Assembly: GCA_051453625.1 (NCBI GenBank)
Contig: JBOZIK010000001.1
Coordinates: 51,575,934-51,603,684 of the forward strand
Reading direction: 5' to 3'
DNA length: 27,751 bases
From: Welwitschia mirabilis
Lineage: Eukaryota; Gnetophyta; Gnetopsida; Welwitschiales
The translations under genes and the position numbers were made by a program. Under the pieces are notes generated by a model. It had not been told where the DNA came from, did no database searches, and saw only the letters and a list, made by a program, of their open reading frames with translations. This document shows, in pieces, positions 20,291 to 27,751 of the stretch. The first letter of the stretch is position 1; every line of letters begins with the position of its first letter.

Positions 20291-21330
20291 TTAGATGGCT
20301 TGACATTATCAAGTAAATATGATGCATGCAAATGCTAGGATCAATGCCCCTAACATCTGAAAGGGTATATCCTATTACTTACTTATTCTTTCTTAAAAGA
20401 TTTAGCAACTGGGCTTCCTAAGACGGGGTTAAGAAAGAATTAATGGCTACTGGAAAGGTGAAATTATCCCCTAAGAAAGTGTATTTTAGATCATTTGTAA
20501 AAGGCTTAAGTTCAAGGTTGATTTTGTTTTAGGTGATGGGACATGAGTTTTGAGAGAAATCTAAGTCATTATTTTCATGAGAGTGGAAAGCAAATTCTTG
20601 ATTTTCAATAAGACTTTCTATCCTATTCACATGTCCTACCCCTTCATCATTTGATAACAACTTTATGGCATTAAAAATGTTTAGTTATATGGTTATATTA
20701 CCAAATAAAACCTTCATTAACTTGTTCCTACAATTGATTAAGGCATTTGAGGTTGCTAAGAATGGTCTTTCTAAATGACAGGCACTAATTTATTTGTTAA
20801 GTTTTCCATGTCCAAAACATAAAATCCACTAGGGGTGGCAACTATTGACCCTAATGATAACATCCTGTATGAGTTGTAATGGTGTTTTGCATAGTTTTTT
20901 AACTAACTGGAGTTGGAGTTTTGTGTTCTTAAGCCCTTCCAAGCTTAACTTTTTATAGGTTCTATAGGGAATTAAGTTCACACTAGCTCCTAAATCTAAT
21001 AAGGCTTGATTAAGTTGCTCACTACCTATAATTATTGTGATTATAGGGCATTCAAGGTCTTTGTATTTGGATGAACATTGATTCTGAAGGATTGCACTTA
21101 TTCGTTATGCTAAGAAGGCCTTTCTCTTCACATTCATGTGTCTTTTCACAATTCACATGTATTTAAGGAATTTCTCATAGAAAGGCATATGCATAATGGA
21201 TTTTAGGAGAGGGACATTTATCTTAACTACCTTGAAAATTTTTAGAGCCTCTAACTATTTTTTCATTACATTGTCCTTCCTAAGTTATTGGAGAAAAGGT
21301 AAGGGCTCTTTATAAATTGGCAAAGGTTTT
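20291..21330 (-). pseudogene. Athila-like relic: aspartic protease and RT linker
   Basis: The minus strand reads PLPFLQ near 21310 and FYEKFLKYM near 21175, then the protease site LDLGASVNLIPYRTYKKLSL (catalytic Asp codon at 20994-20996). Further on comes RPFLATSNALINCRNKLMKV near 20760-20700, the conserved end of the retropepsin fold. The linker to RT (20510-20300) reads ELKPFTNDLKYTFLG and DVRGIDPSICMHHIYL. The motif order equals that of Athila gag-pol. The protease cleaves the polyprotein; this copy is interrupted by stops. Confidence 0.88.
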
Positions 21331-21828
21331 CTATTCCTATCCTTTTCTTTATTTTCTATGGGGNNNNNNNNNNNNNNNNNNNNNNNNNNNNNNNNNNNNN
21401 NNNNNNNNNNNNNNNNNNNNNNNNNNNNNNNNNNNNNNNNNNNNNNNNNNNNNNNNNNNNNNNAATAAGGCTTGATTAAGTTGCTTACTACCTATAATTA
21501 TTGTGATTATAGGGCATCCACGGTCTTTGTATTTGGATGGACATTGATTCTAAAGGATTACACTTGTTTGTTATACTAAGAAGGCCTTTCTCTTCACATT
21601 CATGTTTCTTTTCATAATGCACATGTCCTTAAGGAATTTCTAATAGAAAGGCATATGCTTAATGGATTTTAGGAGAGGGGTATTTATCTTAGTTTCCTTG
21701 AAAATTTTTAGAGCCTCTAACTATTTTTCATTACATTGTTCTTCCTAAGTTATTGGAGAAAAGGTAAGGGCTCTTTATAAATCGGTAAAGGTTTTTCATT
21801 CTTATCCTTTTCTTTATTTTCTATGGGG
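20998..21828. repeat. Repeated flanks around a 100-N gap (gag-protease)
   Basis: 20998-21363 recurs as 21464-21828 with scattered substitutions and a one-base indel, bordering the gap at 21364-21463. The duplicated sequence encodes the gag-protease junction. Confidence 0.88.
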
Positions 21829-21855
21829 ATTGGTTTTTTCTTAGTTTTATTTTGC

Positions 21856-22011
21856 ATGGGTAGATTTTCTATATCTTTTATACNNNNNNNNNNNNNNNNN
21901 NNNNNNNNNNNNNNNNNNNNNNNNNNNNNNNNNNNNNNNNNNNNNNNNNNNNNNNNNNNNNNNNNNNNNNNNNNNNNNNNNNNATGGGTAGATTTTCTAA
22001 TTCTTTTCTAC
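21856..22011. repeat. Short repeated flanks around a 100-N gap
   Basis: About 28 bp before the gap at 21884-21983 (ATGGGTAGATTTTCTATATC onward) recurs immediately after it with a few differences. Confidence 0.6.
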
Positions 22012-22369
22012 TCCTAGGTGTATGGACTTAGCTTCTTCTAAGTGTTCTATCCTTTTAGCAAACCTAACTCCCTTTGGATTTGGTTAAGCACTCATGGGGA
22101 GTTTGCCCATTTTCCTTTGGTTTAGGATGAAAAGAATTTGGATTTGCATTTTTTGAATTTTTTAGACGACCTCAGTAATGGATTGTGTATTCTGCTCAAG
22201 GCTATTTAATGTGGAGGAGTTTCGCTTTAGTAATTGTTCATAGTTTTATTAAGTTAAACTTGAGTTTCCATGAACTTTATAACTAAATCCTCGAAGGGGT
22301 TAGATGAGGATGGTTTTTCATAATTAGAAGTGAAAGAGTGAGAGGATGATGATGCGTATTAGTTTCTTA

Positions 22370-23300
22370 GCTAATTTTGGTTATGTTGTTTCCATGACCA
22401 GTTAGGGTGATTTCTCCACCTTGGATTATGTGTGTGTAAATAGGAATCATTTTTGGAATTTTACCATTGGTGTCTAACTGTGTTTACTTACTTATTAATT
22501 ATATTTTAAAATAGGTAAATAAAGGACATTTGACTATTTCATGGGTGTCAATATGGTAGGTTAGACATTCTAGCTTAGCGATTTAGATGAAGGTGAGGGT
22601 GAGATGGTTAAGAATTATAGCTTTCTTACTAATTAATTTATTTTATTATTAACTTCAAAGTTTTTTAGGAATCTTGAACATGATTTTAGATCTAATAGGA
22701 TGGTATGATCTGGATGGTTCTATTAACTTCTCCCAATTTTTCAAACTCTCAATAACATGCTCAAGGTATTCCCAAACTTCATCTAAAGGCATGTCGAGAA
22801 AGTTTCTCCTATTAACCATCTTAACTAATTAGTGGTTATTGGTGGATAACCCATCATAGAAAAAGTTTATTTTCCTTTTCTACTTAAAACCATGTTGGGA
22901 ACATTTTTTAATAGGTTCTTAAATCATTCTAAGACTTAGGAAAATGTTTCGTGTTCTTTTTATTAGAAGTTCATGATTTACTTTCTTAGAGCATTTATCT
23001 TATAATTAGGAAAGAATTTGGAGATGAAAGCCTTACTTTGATTAGCTCAATTTATAATAGAGTAGGGTTTAAAGATGCATAACTAGGATTTCATCTTCTC
23101 TTTCAAGGAAAAGGTAAATAAGGTAAGATTAAGTGCATCATGAATGTTTTGATAGTGAGGGACTATTAATAAGACACACCCAAATTCCTTGAGATGGAGG
23201 TATGGATCCTAAGACTCTAATCCATGAAAATGAGGCAAGAGTTGTATGATGAAGGGTTTGAAATCTGATCTTTGATTTATAGATGGTAACACAATGCATG
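22370..23300 (-). pseudogene. Athila-like relic: gag (Retrotrans_gag)
   Basis: From about 23270 the minus strand reads LLPHFHGLES, IHDALNLTLFTFSLKEKMKS, AFISKFFPNYKINALRK, FKNLLKNVPNMVL, NFFYDGLSTNN and MPLDEVWEYLEHVIES, the succession found in Retrotrans_gag proteins of plant gypsy elements. Near 22435-22390 the reading NPRWRNHPNWSWKQHNQN matches the NPGWRNHPNFSW motif of Athila/Tat gags. Stops and frame changes are frequent. The true start was not located; upstream DNA lacks a recognisable primer-binding site. Confidence 0.85.
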
Positions 23301-24439
23301 AAGATGCTCTTAGGAATTGGGGTTGAAGATAATCATGGAGGGTTTACCCAGATTAGTTTGTGTTAGCAGCAATAGTGATAGTGACTTGTTGCTTGGTTGT
23401 CTTTTGGGTAAGGCAATAAGCCATTAGATGGGGATGTAGATGTGGCTTCTCTAATTATTTCATTTATGTTGTGTTGTTATTACTAAGATGAGGAATCTTG
23501 CTGATTGTTATTTAGGTCATCTTAAGAGGAGGAGGCTTGCTATCATGACCCAATCTTGGGTTAGACTCAAGAAGCATGAAAAACATGATTTTTTTCTTTT
23601 TATAATTTACTTACATGACATGATTAATCCTTATAGTGGATCGATTAGTTTACAACTGAGAGGCTTACCTCTCATTTACCCATAGGATACACCTTAAGAA
23701 GACTATATAACGATAGCTCACCTGACTAACACCACATCCAATCTTGAAATTATTTAGAAAGCTCGTTTAAGAACACTCCAAAGAAGTGTGTAAGTTGCAG
23801 TCAGTGGTTGGTTACACCAAAAAATAAGCAACCATGCCTATATATCCTCACTTTAAGGGGTTTAGACCATACATGACTCTATCTTAGACCTCATTCCCAT
23901 CTCCACTAATATGCATAAGCATATGATAGATCAAGGTGATTCATATCAGTGGGTATGTGGGCAAACGTATGCATGTAACAATGCAAGAATAGTGCAAGAA
24001 CTAAATATGCAACTCAATTAGAAGAAAAGTATAATGCTAATCAAACTCAAAACAACACCAAGATATATCATATATAAATGTATATACATATGCATAGTAG
24101 CTATATATAAAAATACAGGAGACAACCAGTCAAGAACTCTTAAGGTTATAATATCCATTTATAGTGAGGAATTCTAATGCATGAATGATGATAATACATA
24201 TATTTATTAATATAAATCATATAGGATACCCAAGTATATATATAATGAACCCCTTAACTAGTTCATCAAAATATTCATTAGACACGTAGAAGCCAAGCAT
24301 GTTAAGAGGTCCTTAGACTCTATTTCTTATCTTAGTCTATGCCAATGGGAGGGAAAATATCCATTGGTAGCTTCATTAACTAAGCCTATAAAGAGATCCT
24401 TCAAATCTCTCCCTCATCTTAGTCTTAGTCAATGGAAAG
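23301..24439. other. Non-coding DNA upstream of the Athila-like gag
   Basis: Expected place of the 5' LTR and leader of the minus-strand element, but no LTR border or primer-binding site was recognised. The plus-strand frame at 23488-23685 and the minus-strand frame at 24376-24609 have no motifs and are treated as chance. Confidence 0.4.
24061..24117. repeat. TA-rich microsatellite-like stretch
   Basis: Alternating TA-rich sequence with runs such as ATATATCATATATAAATGTA and CTATATATAA. A second TA run lies at 24225-24245. Confidence 0.6.
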
Positions 24440-25662
24440 GAAAAATAACAATATAGCAACTCATGCAGAAATGTGATTAACACACAAATATAAATACACA
24501 CAGAGACACATGCCATTTTAGCAAGGTACCTCATGGCTACTCCTTTTATAACATAACATAATGAATCTAATAATATATAAATATCAAATTCCAAAAAGAA
24601 CTGGTCCATATGCCATTGATTAGATCACTAGTCTCAATAGACTTAGCATGATAGAAGTTAAAGAATAAGGAAAGCTAATTAAATGCTTAACCATTTAAAT
24701 GAGCATCATAGAAAAATCACTAATACAATTTTATATCATGCATAAGGTAACTGATGAGGATAAATTTTGATGTAAATATTAGTTAGTATGTTAGTATGTA
24801 TATTTTATTATTACATTCTAAGTACAGAATGTCAAGTGGCATAAAGATGAGAGAGAAGGTTGAAGTGATAGAAAAATAATAACAACCCCAACCATATACC
24901 TATTTCTAAGGAGCAAAAAATGGAAATAGAAAAACAAATGACGACATAAGAATGAGATCACCACCAAAGGTGGGAATCTTTTTGACAAAATATTTNNNNN
25001 NNNNNNNNNNNNNNNNNNNNNNNNNNNNNNNNNNNNNNNNNNNNNNNNNNNNNNNNNNNNNNNNNNNNNNNNNNNNNNNNNNNNNNNNNNNNNNNAAAAA
25101 TAACAATAATATAATAATATAGCAACTCATGCAGAAATGTGATTAACAAACAAATATAAATACATACATAGACACATGCCATTTTAGCAGGGTACCTCAT
25201 GGCTACTTCTTTTATAACATAACATAATGAATCTAATAATATATAAATATCAAATGCCAAAAGGGACTAGTCTATATGCCATTGATTAGATCACTAGTCT
25301 CAATAGACTTAGCACGATAGAAGTTAAAGAATAAGGAAAGCTAATTAAATGCTTAACTATTTAAATGAGCATCATAGAAAAATCACTAATATAATTTTAT
25401 ATCATGCATAAGGTAACTGATAAGGATAAAATTTGATGTAAATCTTAGTTAGTATGTTAGTATGTATATTTTATTATTGCATTCTAAGTACAGGATGTCA
25501 TGTGGTATAAAGATGAGAGAGAAGGTTGAAGTGGTAGAAAAACAATAACAAACCCAACCATATACCTATTCCTAAGGAGCAAAGAATGGAAACAGAAAAA
25601 CAAATGAGGATATAAGAATGAGATTACCATCAAAGGTGGGGATCTTTTTGACAAAATATTTT
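24440..25662. repeat. Largest repeated flanks around a 100-N gap
   Basis: 24440-24995 (556 bp) recurs at 25096-25662 with scattered substitutions and a short TAATAA-type insertion near its start, bordering the gap at 24996-25095. The second copy continues past the point where the first is cut, as expected if two overlapping contigs were placed end to end. Confidence 0.9.
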
Positions 25663-26519
25663 AGAAATAGACTAAGTAAGAAGGTTAAGAAATGGAATTC
25701 CAACTACCCTGCAAAAGGTGCAACAACATTTCCCATACCCCAAAGTTTACCTACAAAGGAGAACATGTGCCTTAGTGCATCTTTATGTAATAANNNNNNN
25801 NNNNNNNNNNNNNNNNNNNNNNNNNNNNNNNNNNNNNNNNNNNNNNNNNNNNNNNNNNNNNNNNNNNNNNNNNNNNNNNNNNNNNNNNNNNNNNNNNNNN
25901 NNNNNNNNNNNNNNNNNNNNNNNNNNNNNNNNNNNNNNNNNNNNNNNNNNNNNNNNNNNNNNNNNNNNNNNNNNNNNNNNNNNNNNNNNNNNNNNNNNNN
26001 NNNNNNNNNNNNNNNNNNNNNNNNNNNNNNNNNNNNNNNNNNNNNNNNNNNNNNNNNNNNNNNNNNNNNNNNNNNNNNNNNNNNNNTTGAACTAAATAGT
26101 TGAATCTCAACTAGTTCTTTAGTAAGCCTTTGGTTATTTTTATTTAATTGTATAAGCTTATTTTAGGTTAATAATAACATAGTTTTTACTTTTAAGTATT
26201 ATTTTTTATTATTTAATATTATTTTGTGATATTTTTTGCAATTATTTCATCACATAATCACCCATCATTTTTGTGCTAAAAGGAGGGCACTCTAAAGTCA
26301 ACTAGTGGAGATGATGAAAACTATGACCCAAGGCAAATGCAGGATGAAAGAGGTAGGTATGTTAGAGATGTTAGATTATGTTTTACCAATTGATTCAAAC
26401 TAATGTTTTTAGTGTAGTAAATTTTGTGTATCTTGTGCAGAAAATATTAATTACTTACAGGTTAATGCTGAAGCCATGAATGTCAAAATCTGATCACTGA
26501 AGACCTATCAAATTCACTT
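25663..26519. other. Non-coding DNA with a 293-N gap
   Basis: No gene recognised. The gap at 25794-26086 has no repeated flanks. The sequence after the gap is AT-rich. A purine-rich AAAAGGAGGG lies at 26278-26287 but is not followed by a recognisable LTR start. Confidence 0.4.
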
Positions 26520-27010
26520 ATCCTCTTGAGAGGTTGATCGAATTTTCAAGGGGTTAACTGCACCTAGAGCATACTCTCAGAATTGAACTGAATTCAAAGG
26601 GGTTAACTAGATTTCTGAGGGATCGACCAAATGTGTAATCTTAAGAGTCAGCATTCCTAAACTGAATAACATAGGGTCAACCGGACTCATGATGGGATTG
26701 ATCAGATTTATGAATCGATTATTAAGGGGTTGACTAGACCTGAGAACTGTGTAGATCATATCCTTGAGCTAATCATCATGGGGTCAACTAGACACCTGAA
26801 GGGGTCAACTGAACCTAATGCAGAAAATTGGAATGATCTTTTACTGGACTAGCAGGGAACTGGATAAAATTGTGGGTGGCTAGATGTGGGTCGACCAGAA
26901 CCTTAAGGGTCGATTGGACATGGATCTATAAGAAACTGATAATCAAAAACCTCACTTGGGTGACCTGTGTAAGTCACAGCACCAAGAGGGGTTGATCGAA
27001 CTTTTAAGAA
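26520..27010 (+). repeat. Array of degenerate GGTCAAC/GGTCGACC motifs
   Basis: A motif of the form GGGTC(A/G)AC(C/T)(A/G)GA or its GGGTTGA(C/T) variant recurs irregularly. Clear cases are near 26532, 26551, 26601, 26621, 26674, 26695, 26726, 26780, 26801, 26888, 26907 and 26988, mostly 20-50 bp apart. The best copies are GGGTCAACCGGA, GGGTCGACCAGAACC and GGGGTTGACTAGACC. The core is near-palindromic and contains TTGAC, the heart of the plant W-box. No open frame spans the array. It may be the U3 part of an LTR. Confidence 0.7.
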
Positions 27011-27344
27011 ATTGACTTACTTAAATGAAACTAAAATACTCTATCTATTTTGTATCCATTAGATATCCATTTTTTAGTTGTTTACGATCATTAGAAGTGT
27101 ATTTTAAATTGTAATAAACCCTAAAAGCCTTCTAATATAAATAACTAAGAGAGAGATGACTAAAAAGACTTGTTGACTCTTAATCGAAGGAATAGATATA
27201 GTGATAGTTACTGTAGCATCTTAGCTTTATGATCTTGACCAAAAAAGATCTATCATTTGTTATACCTATGCATTCAAGGTCAAATTTAGTGCTTCATTTG
27301 TTGTATTGTCTATAGGAAAAGAGCTCCATCAAAATCATTGTGCT
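27011..27344 (+). other. LTR-like promoter region after the motif array
   Basis: A TATAAATA box at 27136-27143 follows the motif array and is followed by a pyrimidine- and T-rich leader-like sequence up to a 100-N gap at 27345. The order repeated motifs, TATA, leader resembles a retrotransposon LTR. No TG...CA borders or primer-binding site were found. Confidence 0.3.
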
Positions 27345-27444
27345 NNNNNNNNNNNNNNNNNNNNNNNNNNNNNNNNNNNNNNNNNNNNNNNNNNNNNNNN
27401 NNNNNNNNNNNNNNNNNNNNNNNNNNNNNNNNNNNNNNNNNNNN

Positions 27445-27751
27445 AATTGTAATAAACCCTGAAAGTGTATTTTTTAGCTATTTAGTCAACCACATCCATG
27501 ATTTGGTCAACTAAATGTGATTGGTCAACTAGCCTAAAATCCTAGTCACTCGGACCTATTCCTATACTATAGACCCGTGTCTCAATAGATCAATTGGATT
27601 TTCGACTAGTCAATCAGATCTAATGGATCATAGTGCAGAAGTACAGTCGATGGACCTAATTTCACTCTTCAAATCTCCTTATTTCACCATATTTATAAAA
27701 AAAGAGGCGCCTGATTTGTTTTCATTATGTTCTAGTCCTCTTTCTCTTCCA
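27445..27751 (+). repeat. Second cluster of the GGTCAAC motif after the gap
   Basis: AGTCAACCA (about 27484), two GGTCAACTA (about 27504 and 27522) and CTAGTCAATCAGA (about 27605) continue the motif family. The start AATTGTAATAAACCCT also occurs at 27107-27122, so this may be a related copy of the same unit. A second TATA-like TTTATAAAA lies near 27692. Confidence 0.55.

Noticed and set aside
23488-23685. Plus-strand open frame of 65 codons upstream of the Athila-like gag
   Set aside because: Opposite strand to the element, no recognisable motif, and no supporting promoter or homologue seen.

Overview
The window looks like nuclear DNA of a land plant, most likely a seed plant with a large, transposon-rich genome. 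It is AT-rich and gene-poor. Plant-type retrotransposons with old stop codons and frameshifts fill most of it, and the only convincing host coding sequence is an exon resembling plant digalactosyldiacylglycerol synthase 1 (DGD1). The heavy decay and sparse genes would suit a gymnosperm, but the sequence alone does not fix the species. No RNA gene, CRISPR array or bacterial feature was seen.

Layout. 1-720: short repeats, then a LINE relic holding only the zinc-binding domain that follows reverse transcriptase. 1140-3475: plus-strand Ty1/copia element (candidate LTR, tRNA-iMet-type primer site, gag, zinc knuckle, frameshifted protease, integrase), cut off at 3476 by a minus-strand LTR with its polypurine tract. 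4548-5132: intact minus-strand DGD1-like first exon. Its upstream region (5200-5494) is duplicated across a gap at 6120-6415, and the two copies differ strikingly in CpG content. 6416-9226: AT-rich intergenic DNA with a 48-bp tandem repeat and two related tRNA-derived SINE-like elements. 9229-12450: second plus-strand copia relic (LTR, primer site, UBN2 gag, protease, integrase), losing its identity in a G-poor tract before reverse transcriptase. 13050-13932: unrecognised minus-strand coding relic. 16685-23300: minus-strand Ty3/gypsy relic of the Athila type with gag, protease, RT, RNase H and integrase in order. 23300-27751: non-coding DNA, including an array of degenerate GGTCAAC/GGTCGACC motifs.

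Assembly. There are 16 runs of N. At eight of them (seven of 100 N and one of 447 N) the sequence just left of the gap is repeated just right of it at roughly 89-96 percent identity. These are probably unmerged contig ends or haplotypes rather than real tandem duplications, so lengths and copy numbers around them should not be trusted.

The genes do not form a pathway. The window is a layered record of insertions around one lipid-synthesis gene start. Its most interesting parts are the duplicated upstream region with one-sided CpG loss, the SINE-like pair, the GGTCAAC motif array and the unidentified minus-strand relic.
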